20,358 nt of DNA from a virus: the IMG/VR virus record IMGVR_UViG_3300008217_000127, positions 1 to 20,358 of that record; one strand, 5' to 3'. The notes under the pieces are model-generated. The model had not been told where the DNA came from and ran no database searches. It was given only the letters and a program-made list of their open reading frames with translations. Each line of letters begins with the position of its first letter. Within the stretch, counting starts at the first letter, position 1. This document shows positions 1-8,700 of the stretch, piece after piece. A program made the translations under genes and the position numbers.

Positions 1-1862
1 CCTCTAACCTGGAGGGCACAGAACTTGTTTCCACCGGAGAGAGCGGGGGCAGCAAGTTCTTGAGGGAGGCCGGTGACAGGCGGTGCCGTTGGCGGACCAT
101 TAGCGTTACGGGAATGAGTAGTTTCTTTCTCGAAGACGGTGATGGAACCGAGGTGGAGATCTCCAATGCCAAGGAGGTCAAGTTCGTTGAAGGCACCGGG
201 ATCGACATTGACTGGACTGATACCAGCAATGGCTCTGACGGTGATCCTTACGATCTGACATTTACTTGTAATCTCGAAGGGACCGAACTTGTATCCACGG
301 GGGAAAGTGGTGGCAGCAAGTTTCTCCGTGAGGATGGTGACGGCACTTGCAGTTGGCAGACGATCAGCGTCACCGGGATGAGTAGTTTCTTCCTTGAAGA
401 CGGGGATGGGACCGAAGTCGAAATCTCGAATGCCAAGGAGGTGAAGTTCATTGAAGGTGGCGGGATCGATATCGATTGGACCGACACCAGCAATGGTACT
501 GATGGCGATCCGTATGACCTGACCTTCACGGTCGCTGACACGACTGTCGCCGGAGACAGCGGTTCCACGGGTATCACGCCAGGTGACACGCTGACGATAG
601 CGGGTGGAACCAATGTCACGACCGCAATGTCGGGTGATACCCTGACAGTCACATCAACCGACACGAACACCACCTACTCGGCTGGGACGTTGCTCGACCT
701 CTCAACCACGACGTTCAATGTGGATTTGACCGAGGCTGCTGAAGCGGTACTAGCCAATGGCGACTACATCCTGTTCCTCGATGGCGGTGCCACTGGATCG
801 CACGCGAAAGAGGCGATTGCGGATGTGGCAACCCTGTTTGCCGGGGATGGACTGACCGCCTCTGCGTCGGTCATGGCTGTCAACGTGGATGACTCGACCA
901 TCGAGACGAGTTCCGATGCGATCAGGGTCAAGGATAACGGAGTCACCCTGGCCAAGATGGCTGGTCTTGCGAGGGGGAAGATCATCTACGGAGATGCCAG
1001 CGGTGATCCTGCCGCGCTGGCGGTAGGCAGTGCCAATACTGTTCTACAATCTGACGGCACAGACGCATCGTGGGGGACTGTGGCAACAGCGATGATTGCC
1101 GACAATGCGGTTTCTCTCGCCAAGATGGCCGGTATTACCAGGGGCAGCATCATCTACGGTGATGCCAGTGGTGATCCAGCGGCTCTAGGTGTTGGATCCA
1201 ACACCTATGTCCTGACATCCGATGGAACGGATATCGCGTGGGCAGCGGCCAGTGGTGGGGGTGGGATCTCGTGGGATGGTTCGACCGCACAAGGAGTCGC
1301 CACCTTCAAGGACTCAGACGAGGCAACGGTCGAGGCGAACCTCACGTTCGACGGGAACTCTCTCTTGGTGGTCACCGGCAGTTCGTCAGCAATCCCGTGT
1401 ACGATCAAGGGCGCGAGCGGTCAGTCGGCTGATTTCCTGGTCGTGGAGAACAGCAGCGGGACGGATCAGTTCACCGTCAATAGCAGTGGCCACGTAAATC
1501 TGGCGACGGGTAACCTCCGCTTCGAGACAGGTGGAACGAGGGTCATCAACGTCAGGGAGGAATCCGGCACGGACACGGCGGGTAAGGATCTCTTCCTCAA
1601 GGCCGGTAAGGGAACGGGAACCGGCGAGGGTGGCGACATCCGCTTGTACACGTCACCAGCAGGAGGATCATCTAATTCAAGTACGAATGCGTGGACCGAG
1701 GTGGTAAAGATCCGAAACGACAAGATTGTCGATTTCAAGATCGCGGCACACGCTGATTCTGGGATGACGCTCCAGGAGGCGCAGACGATGGGTGCGAACC
1801 TTTACCTGGAAATCAAGGTTGCAGGGACGCAGTATTATCTGCCGCTGTACGAGGAACCGTAA
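1..1862 (+). CDS. Tail fibre / receptor-binding protein, 5' truncated
   Basis: The frame is open to the left edge (codons from base 3), so the N-terminus lies outside; about 619 residues are visible. The product is a Gly/Ser/Thr/Asp-rich beta-repeat protein of the kind found in phage fibres. It begins with two tandem 88-residue units (bases 3-266 and 267-530; each holds LEGTELVSTGESGG and SNAKEVKF). Next comes a segment with FLDGGATGSHAKEAIADV, then two 56-residue modules built on LAKMAG...IIYGDASGDPAAL (from 942 and 1110). The C-terminal part carries ASGQSADFLVVENSSGTDQF and ends in LPLYEEP. Such LAKMAG/IIYGDASGDPAAL modules are, from memory, common in marine tailed-phage fibres. The role would be host recognition at the virion surface. 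The stop overlaps the next start in TAATG, suggesting coupled translation. The exact type of fibre cannot be told. Confidence 0.8.
   Translation, partial: SNLEGTELVSTGESGGSKFLREAGDRRCRWRTISVTGMSSFFLEDGDGTEVEISNAKEVKFVEGTGIDIDWTDTSNGSDGDPYDLTFTCNLEGTELVSTGESGGSKFLREDGDGTCSWQTISVTGMSSFFLEDGDGTEVEISNAKEVKFIEGGGIDIDWTDTSNGTDGDPYDLTFTVADTTVAGDSGSTGITPGDTLTIAGGTNVTTAMSGDTLTVTSTDTNTTYSAGTLLDLSTTTFNVDLTEAAEAVLANGDYILFLDGGATGSHAKEAIADVATLFAGDGLTASASVMAVNVDDSTIETSSDAIRVKDNGVTLAKMAGLARGKIIYGDASGDPAALAVGSANTVLQSDGTDASWGTVATAMIADNAVSLAKMAGITRGSIIYGDASGDPAALGVGSNTYVLTSDGTDIAWAAASGGGGISWDGSTAQGVATFKDSDEATVEANLTFDGNSLLVVTGSSSAIPCTIKGASGQSADFLVVENSSGTDQFTVNSSGHVNLATGNLRFETGGTRVINVREESGTDTAGKDLFLKAGKGTGTGEGGDIRLYTSPAGGSSNSSTNAWTEVVKIRNDKIVDFKIAAHADSGMTLQEAQTMGANLYLEIKVAGTQYYLPLYEEP
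3..530 (+). repeat. Two tandem 88-residue (264 bp) fibre repeats
   Basis: Unit 1 is bases 3-266 and unit 2 is 267-530, in the same frame with no gap. The proteins are nearly identical, but codons differ by many silent changes, so the duplication is old and protein sequence has been maintained. The exception is a stretch of about 11 residues where unit 1 reads EAGDRRCRWRT and unit 2 reads EDGDGTCSWQT. More copies may lie upstream of the window. Confidence 0.9.
942..1247 (+). repeat. Two 56-residue (168 bp) LAKMAG modules in the fibre gene
   Basis: Copies start at 942 (VTLAKMAGLARGKIIYG...) and 1110 (VSLAKMAGITRGSIIYG...). The conserved core covers 46 residues and includes GDASGDPAAL and SDGTD. 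A linker of about 10 residues (VATAMIADNA) separates them. They are likely structural repeats of a trimeric fibre shaft. Confidence 0.88.
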
Positions 1863-2173
1863 TGTCACAGATCACGATCAACGCCTGGGACAAGGACATC
1901 ACGATTGACTTCCCGGACGACATGGAAGGCCAGGCACCGGCCGCGTTTGTCCTGCAGTACGACTACGAGGAAACGATCCTCGATGATGACGATAACGAGA
2001 TCCCCAACCCCCAGGACGAGGTGGAATTCACGGTTCACCGCATTCTGGATTTCATCAAGGACGTGATTCGGGCGTCCGGGATCAAGGTCGCGCGAGACGC
2101 GGCGGCTGATGCGGCGCGGCTGGACATCCAGGACAAGTTGAACCAGATCGAGTTGACGATCGAAGACGCATAG
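1862..2173 (+). CDS. Small acidic protein of unknown function, fibre-adjacent
   Basis: A 103-residue acidic protein (LDDDDNEIPNPQDE around residues 40-54). Its C-terminal half is predicted helical, with Ala/Asp-rich repeats (VARDAAADAARLD) and LNQIELTIEDA at the end. The ATG overlaps the fibre stop by one base (TAATG), so translation is probably coupled to the fibre. No family is recognised. Its position directly after the fibre suggests a virion component, a fibre chaperone or an attachment accessory; this rests on context only. Confidence 0.75.
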   Translation: MSQITINAWDKDITIDFPDDMEGQAPAAFVLQYDYEETILDDDDNEIPNPQDEVEFTVHRILDFIKDVIRASGIKVARDAAADAARLDIQDKLNQIELTIEDA

Positions 2174-2182
2174 GGATCGATC

Positions 2183-3712
2183 ATGCCGCTAAATATACAA
2201 TTGCCGCGCACAGGAGGAAATCCAGGATGGAGAATCGATCAATCGGTTGCCGACCCAGGCGGTTTGGGCGTCTATCAACTTGGCGGCGCATACAACATAA
2301 GTAGGGGTGGGGGGGGGACGAGTTGGAATTTTTACCCCTACGATCCTGCCGGCGGTTTCATGGCCGGCGGTTACAACAACACGGCTATGGGTTATCCGGT
2401 TCAAAACGTAGGCGATTACGGGTCGTGGGCACCGCCCGCTACGACACCGCCAGTTGGAACAACGCCGGCAGCGGGAACAACGCCGGCCGCAGAGACGACC
2501 CTGACGGCGGGGACGATGCCAGCGACCGAGACGGGTACGGCACCCGTCGTCGGAACAACACCAGCTACGACAGGCGTGGCCGGAACAACCCCGGCTACCG
2601 GACTGGCAACCACAACCGGCACACCGAACCAGGCACAGAACGTCGTCGGTCCTTGGGGAACCGGACCTGGCGGTGGGATTACCTACCAGCCCAATATCGG
2701 TGCCACCGGTCCAATGCAGTACCCAGGGATGGGTGGCATGGGCCAGATGGGTCCAAGACAATACCCGGCAATGGGCGGGATGGCACCCCGGCAGTTTTCG
2801 GCGATGGGGATGGGTGCCGGTTATCCCCAGACTGTTCTCCCGCAGCCGCAGTATCCGGCTGCCGGGGACCGGCCTACGTACACCGACTACACCAACCGCG
2901 AGATCATCAATTCACTTCGAGCGTCGAAGAACTGGTCAATGCCTGGAGCGACCGAGGGGACGTACCGGGAGCGCGAAGGCTGGACGCCGCAGACCGATCA
3001 GCAGATCCTCGACTACATGGCATCGCAGCCGGCGTCGTGGATGACCGATCAGTTGGAGGACTATCGGCCCGCGGCACTGGCACGGATGGCCGAGGACATC
3101 AATCAGCGCAACGAATTCCTGACGCGGACACAGGCTGGTGACGTTCAGAACATTGCCAACCAGAGCCTGATCAATTCGATGGCGATGCTGCGGGGATACG
3201 GCCAGAGCGGTCTGCGAGAGGTCGAGAAGAATTACCTGAGAAACGTCGGTCGTGGTCGTGCGAATCTTGCGAGTCGGGGCATGACTGGCACGACGGTTTA
3301 CGATGCCATGCGACGTGGTGCCGGCGAACAGGCGATGGACGATTGGATGAGGGTCCAGGATGCCATCACTTCTCAGAAGATCAACACTTACCAGCAGGGA
3401 ATGGGGCAGATCCTCAACGCGATCAACTCGATCCAGTATCGGCAGATGCAGCCGATGGAATTCGCCAACTTGTACCAGGCGTTTGGCGAGGGCGGTGCGG
3501 GTGCGGCTGCACCAGCGGCACCGAGTACGACGACATCGGCCCTGCTGGGCGGACTGGCTGGTGTTGCCACGCCGTTGTTGCTCAATTCTCTGCTCGGTCC
3601 AGCCGGCGGTGCCGTGAGTGGTCTTGCCAACGTCGGTGCCAACGTCCTCGGTGGGATTGGGGACGTGGCGGAGGACATCTGGGACTTTGTTGAAGATCTA
3701 TGGCCGTTCTAA
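2183..3712 (+). CDS. Low-complexity virion protein with hydrophobic C-terminus
   Basis: A 509-residue protein with three visible parts. Residues about 80-150 are Thr/Pro/Ala-rich repeats built on GTTPA. Residues about 165-225 are Gly/Met/Pro/Gln-rich, with PRQYPAMGGM and PRQFSAMGMG as near repeats. From about residue 230 it is mainly helical, with many Met and Gln residues. The last 60 residues form a Gly/Ala/Leu hydrophobic stretch (LLGGLAGVATPLLLNSLLG) followed by an acidic, Trp-containing end (EDIWDFVEDLWPF). This fits a virion protein that contacts membrane, such as an internal/ejected or tail-tip protein. No named family is recognised. The ATG follows the previous stop by 9 bases with a weak AGGG upstream. 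A 272-codon frame over the same bases (2323-3141) is a GC-rich shadow. Confidence 0.8.
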   Translation: MPLNIQLPRTGGNPGWRIDQSVADPGGLGVYQLGGAYNISRGGGGTSWNFYPYDPAGGFMAGGYNNTAMGYPVQNVGDYGSWAPPATTPPVGTTPAAGTTPAAETTLTAGTMPATETGTAPVVGTTPATTGVAGTTPATGLATTTGTPNQAQNVVGPWGTGPGGGITYQPNIGATGPMQYPGMGGMGQMGPRQYPAMGGMAPRQFSAMGMGAGYPQTVLPQPQYPAAGDRPTYTDYTNREIINSLRASKNWSMPGATEGTYREREGWTPQTDQQILDYMASQPASWMTDQLEDYRPAALARMAEDINQRNEFLTRTQAGDVQNIANQSLINSMAMLRGYGQSGLREVEKNYLRNVGRGRANLASRGMTGTTVYDAMRRGAGEQAMDDWMRVQDAITSQKINTYQQGMGQILNAINSIQYRQMQPMEFANLYQAFGEGGAGAAAPAAPSTTTSALLGGLAGVATPLLLNSLLGPAGGAVSGLANVGANVLGGIGDVAEDIWDFVEDLWPF

Positions 3713-3730
3713 TCGTGGCAGGAGCAACCC

Positions 3731-5794
3731 GTGCCAGTTGTTGAAAGTTATCCGAGTATCGTCGGCATAGCCGAAGTTGCGCAGGCTGCCGGCCAGGGCC
3801 GCTACAACCAGTGGTTGGCCGAGTTCAACACCCGGTCGAACGTCGCCAAGACTAACGCGATGATGAGCGGTTTTTCCGCCGGTGCGAATGTCGGCATGTC
3901 CGCGCTGCGGATGATGCAGCAACAACAGCAGTTCACGCAACGCCAGGGTTTCATCGAGAGTCAGGCGACGGACAAGTTGAAGGCCGATACGGATCACGCC
4001 GCCGCCATGATGCCGGCGTTGGATCCCTGGGTCCAGATGAAATTCCCGCACCTGACAGCGGAACAACGCGGTGCCTACATCGGTTCGTTGAACCGGAATC
4101 AGGTTGACGAGATAGTCAATTCCCAGTCGAACGCTGGCCAGGCATTGGCGTGGCACAATAAGTTTCGCAGCCCGATGGCGATGGCGCGACAGGCTGAAGA
4201 CACCTATAACAACGCGATCTCGGGAAAGAAACATCACAATGCCCGTGTCCAGGCTCGTCTTGAGCCGATACTTCAACGGGTACGCGATGCGGATCTGGAT
4301 TATGTTGACGGGGCCGTTTACGACGAAATAGCCCGAATTCTGAAAGAGGAAGGCGAGGCGAAACCTGGCGGGAGTAGATCATCAGAGTGGTATGAAAATG
4401 CGGTGGTGATTCGCGATCCGAATACCGGCAAACCCGTCGCCTACACATGGAGAGACCAACAGAACAAGACGCACACCTACACTCTGCCGAAGGTGGAGGC
4501 GGTAACGACTCTAACGCAACCAGAGACTTGGGAGCAACGACACAAACTGAATACGCAGATTGGTAGCCGACACGCCCAGATGGTTTCGGAGTGGGAATCG
4601 AGATATGCGTCTGCACCGGCATACGAAGGCGACAAACCGCAGGTTCCCACAAAGGACGTGGCACTATTCTCACAGGCTGATGCCACCGGCAGGGTGCGGC
4701 ATTGGCGACAGTCCCGTGTAGAAGACTCTCCAACAACGATGCGACTTCAGCGGGGGGATATGTTTTACACCGAGACAAACATTCCGCCGCGGCCAACGTG
4801 GGACGATGCAGTCCGTCAATTCCCCGGTGCTGCTGCGTATCTCGGTGAAGGACAGGCGGTTGGTGGACCGAGAATGCAGCCGCAGCCGCAGCCGCAGGGC
4901 CAGGTTGTGCGGCCGACGCGGCCCGGCGGCGTGATGACACCAGGTCAAGATCCTGGACAGGCCATGCCTACACCGGTTCCGGTGAGGGCACGACGACCAG
5001 GCCTGGCTCCCGCACTCGTACCATCGCCTGGCGGTATGGCAGAATATGGATCGGCTGGAATAGAGGAACGTGGTCGTGTGACTCCCGGCGAAACGATCCA
5101 ACCCGAGGAAATCGAGTTGGGAAGATCAGCAGTCAGAAAACGCAAGGCGCAAGTTGATGCCAAGGGAGCGGCGATCAAGAAGTTGCGCAAAGATTACGGT
5201 AACGCTGGTCAACGAGGATTGACGGAATTGATTGGAGCGGGTCAATTGCGTCCAACGGAAACTACGCAGAATTTCGAGGCTGTGGTGCGGAGTGGACAAC
5301 CGCTGGAGCCGCTGACGAGCCAGTTGATGCTCGAAGCAGAACATCGGGAACTAAACAAACGAATCAAGGGATTTGACGCCAAGATCAGCAAGGGCCGACA
5401 ACTTACGGAACCTGGTAAAGATCAAACGGTTTCGGGGTTGGGTCAGGGTGTAGAAATGGCAAGAGACCGAAGTGCCCGCGAGAACCTGACAAAACGCGAA
5501 CTTGACATTTATTACCAAGTAAGAGGGCAATTCGCAGAGCGACGAGAATACATTGGGCGAATCGCCCAGGCGGCAGTCCTCGCCACACCGCCTGGTGAGC
5601 GGGTCGATATTGGAAACATCCCGAACTACACGATGCAAGAATTCGATCTCGGCGTTAGTCGGGGTCAAATCAGAGTTGGTGAAGTGATTTTATCCGGCAC
5701 GAAAGGCATCCATTTCGTGGACGAGAAAGACATCCTCGACTCAAAAGATCGAATGTGGAAACTTCGTGGTGTGCCGCTAAGAGGAATTCAGTGA
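3731..5794 (+). CDS. Probable internal virion protein
   Basis: A 687-residue protein starting at GTG 3731, preceded by AGGAG with a 6-base spacer. The N-terminal 100 residues are Ala/Met/Gln-rich and helical (GFSAGANVGMSALRMMQQQQ). The middle is mixed. Around residues 375-440 there is a Pro/Gln-rich linker (QPQPQPQGQ, then TPVPVRARRPG). The C-terminal 230 residues are charged and likely coiled-coil (AEHRELNKRIKGFDAKISK). No catalytic motif was seen. It lies between the hydrophobic-tailed virion protein and the 2097-residue protein, as expected for a set of proteins packed in the capsid and ejected with the DNA in podovirus-like phages; this is inference from size, composition and order. Confidence 0.78.
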   Translation: MPVVESYPSIVGIAEVAQAAGQGRYNQWLAEFNTRSNVAKTNAMMSGFSAGANVGMSALRMMQQQQQFTQRQGFIESQATDKLKADTDHAAAMMPALDPWVQMKFPHLTAEQRGAYIGSLNRNQVDEIVNSQSNAGQALAWHNKFRSPMAMARQAEDTYNNAISGKKHHNARVQARLEPILQRVRDADLDYVDGAVYDEIARILKEEGEAKPGGSRSSEWYENAVVIRDPNTGKPVAYTWRDQQNKTHTYTLPKVEAVTTLTQPETWEQRHKLNTQIGSRHAQMVSEWESRYASAPAYEGDKPQVPTKDVALFSQADATGRVRHWRQSRVEDSPTTMRLQRGDMFYTETNIPPRPTWDDAVRQFPGAAAYLGEGQAVGGPRMQPQPQPQGQVVRPTRPGGVMTPGQDPGQAMPTPVPVRARRPGLAPALVPSPGGMAEYGSAGIEERGRVTPGETIQPEEIELGRSAVRKRKAQVDAKGAAIKKLRKDYGNAGQRGLTELIGAGQLRPTETTQNFEAVVRSGQPLEPLTSQLMLEAEHRELNKRIKGFDAKISKGRQLTEPGKDQTVSGLGQGVEMARDRSARENLTKRELDIYYQVRGQFAERREYIGRIAQAAVLATPPGERVDIGNIPNYTMQEFDLGVSRGQIRVGEVILSGTKGIHFVDEKDILDSKDRMWKLRGVPLRGIQ

Positions 5795-5797
5795 TCG

Positions 5798-8700
5798 ATG
5801 GTTTATCCTCCTGATCCGAACGAGTTGTGGGATCCCAGCGATGACGAGCGTGATATCGCTCTGGAGGAACCGCAACGTGCCCTGGAAGAGTCACAACAGT
5901 ACCTTCCGGTAAGGCCGCCAATTTCTGTCGATGAAGGTTCCCAACTCTGGGATCCCGAAGAGGAATTCGTACCGACATTCACCGTCGAGAGGAGGCAAAA
6001 AATACGCGGCGAGGGTTCGCTGGAATCGGCAGAACAATTCGCGGATATGATCGCTGCCGAAATCAAGGAACTACGGGAGAAGGAAACCGGATGGGCACAG
6101 AGAACTGTGCGAGGAGCGAAACGACTGCCCGTAATCGGGGGTCTCCTCAGTGCCGGTTCACTCTGGGATGTCTACAAGGCCAGCGAGCGGTACAACCAGG
6201 GCCAGTTCTGGAAGGGCGATGCCAAGGCGATCGCCGCCTACATGGCCGAGGCCGAGCGTTACGGTGACCTGGGCGTCTGGGACAAGGCCCTGGAAATCGT
6301 CCTCGACATCCCCGGTTACGGTGCCGAGATCGCACTGACCGGCAGCGCGATGACTGCAGGACGACAACTCGTCCGCAAGGTCGGAACCGAAGTTGCCGAG
6401 AAGATGGTCAAACGCGGCGTGCTGAAGACGGTCGGCACCGCTGCGGCTGGCAGAGCGGTTGCGAGAGGTGCGCAAATAGCTACCAGGGGCGTCGGTGCGG
6501 CCGGGGGCCTGGCCGTCGGTGGCGTGGCGATGGCTGCCCGCAGCCCGTGGTTGCTCGCTGAACAGGTAACGCAATACGCCGTACAGAATTCGCTCAAGGG
6601 TGAAGACAATGCGTTTGCCAAGGCACTCTTGCAGGGTCCGCTCTCAGCGAGCATCACGCTGGCGACCGAGTTTGCCGGCGGCTCAACGGCTGCGATGCTC
6701 GGGAGACTTCCCGGCATCCGCACGTTGAAGAAATTCGTTGCAACCAACTGGTTGAGTGCAGACAAGACACGCACCCTTGCCGGTTTTGGGAAACTCAAGG
6801 ACCGGATCGGTTGGCACGGCATCATTGGCGAAATCGAGGAAGAACGCTGGGACGAATTGCTGCACGGGTTGACCGGGTTGACCGACGACTACGGTGCCAT
6901 CCAGGGCATCTTCAGCGACGACCAGGCACGGCAGAGCGAGGCGTGGAAACAGATCGGTTCCGAGACGATTGCCTTCACCGCGTTTGGTATGCCGTTCACC
7001 GTGGCGAGTGCAGCCCAGTATCGACGCGCGGGGATGACTGCCAGGAAGGCACTGGAGAAGTTCGCCCAGTCGGATAACCCGAGTCGCACGCAGTACGATC
7101 GTCTAACCGAAGGAATCAGGGCGCACATGCCCGTTGAGGGGACACCGATCTCGGTGGAGGATGACGAAGGAAACACGGTAACCGAACCGTTCGATCCGGG
7201 AAAGAAACATCACCGACGTGCGGTTAGGAAGGACGCGCAGCAGATCCTGAACCAGTGGGATGCGATGGCTGCAAACGCGCCCCAGGATCAGAAGGATCGA
7301 ATGGTCGCGGAGGCCGAGGCGATCCTGGCGGCAACCGAGGACGTTGCGACTCAACGTGGTGCGATGGGCGCATTCGTTGACCGGTTGCTGGAAACCCGCG
7401 GTGACGGCGAAGCGATGTTGAAGGACGGTATCGACCTTGCGGAACTCAGGCGACTGCGCGTCCGGGTTGCGGGTGTACCCACCAACGCAGATCGGACTGC
7501 CGAGGAACTGGCGAGAGACTACCCCGAGGCGGCTGGCCTACTGATTGAAAGTGAGGAAACGGTTTCAGCGACACTGTTCGAGAAGTTGACCGGCATCCCG
7601 AATGCGAGCGAGAAGAAGATCGGGGAATTCGGTCAGCAGGTCCAGGACATCATCGGTGCCCAGTTCATGGAGTCACTGGGGAGGGCCGAGACGGCGCAGC
7701 AGCAGTTGTCCCAGGTCGAGGCAGATCAGGCCCAGGCCTTGTCTCAGGCCCAGGCTCAGGCAAGAGCGACCAGTCCGTTAACAGCGGGAGCCCCCGTTCC
7801 CGCCGCCGAGCCAGTCGCCGCCGTTCCCGGTGTCGCGGCGGCGGAAGGGGCCGAGCCAGGTGCCGCCGTTCCCGCCGCCGAGCCAGGTGCCACAGGTGCT
7901 GCAGCGATCGGCGGCAAACCTGGTCAATTCGGCCCGGAGGCATTCGACACCAGCCCCGCGTCACACGATGCCTACGCGCAGCATTCCCAGTTCGCGATTG
8001 CGTTACCGGAACTTCTCGAACTTGCTCAACGTCTTTTCGATGGCGAGAGTCTTGTCCTCGTTGAGGGCGCACTGGAGCGGATGGGCAAGGCCGGTGAATT
8101 CAGGGAGGCGACCGCCAAGAGAGCGGCTCATATCCTGATGAATCCGAAGTATGCCAGTGACGCAGCGGAGGCGGCCATTATTCTTGGCCACGAAATCGGA
8201 CACCTGATCAACTATCTGCCGCACGAAACGCTCAAGAACGGCAACATTCTCGGACGTGTTGCCGGTCTGCAGAAGTACCTCAAGGGTGCCCTGGCCGGGA
8301 AGATCGGTGGCCGGGAACCTATGACCGATGCCGAAAAGACAGTCCTCAAAAAGAAAGTCAGGTCCGACCTTCTCCAGCAGACCGGGAAGACGCCAACCGA
8401 CGCCGAAGTTAGGGCAGAGACCAGGGAGAGGGTCCAGGCAGAGAACAAGAAACGCTCCGTCGTAACTGCGAACGAGTTGCGTGCTGAATTGATCCGTCTC
8501 TCGGAGTGGTGGACTCCGCATGGAATGGATCTTGATGTCGAGGCCGGGAGACTGCGGGCAATCTCGCAGGAGGCCGTGAAGTCTGGGAAGATGACACAAA
8601 AACAGGCCGACGCAGCGTTCGATGCGGGTTACAAGAAGGCAGAAAATTATTTGACGTATCGACATTCGTCATCCGAGTTGATGGCCCAGTCGTTGAGCGT

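Noticed and set aside
2323-3141. 272-codon frame overlapping the 509-residue virion gene
   Set aside because: Arg/Gly-rich translation created by the Thr/Pro/Gly repeats read in another frame; no SD. Unlike the methyltransferase case, neither motifs nor family-like words are seen.
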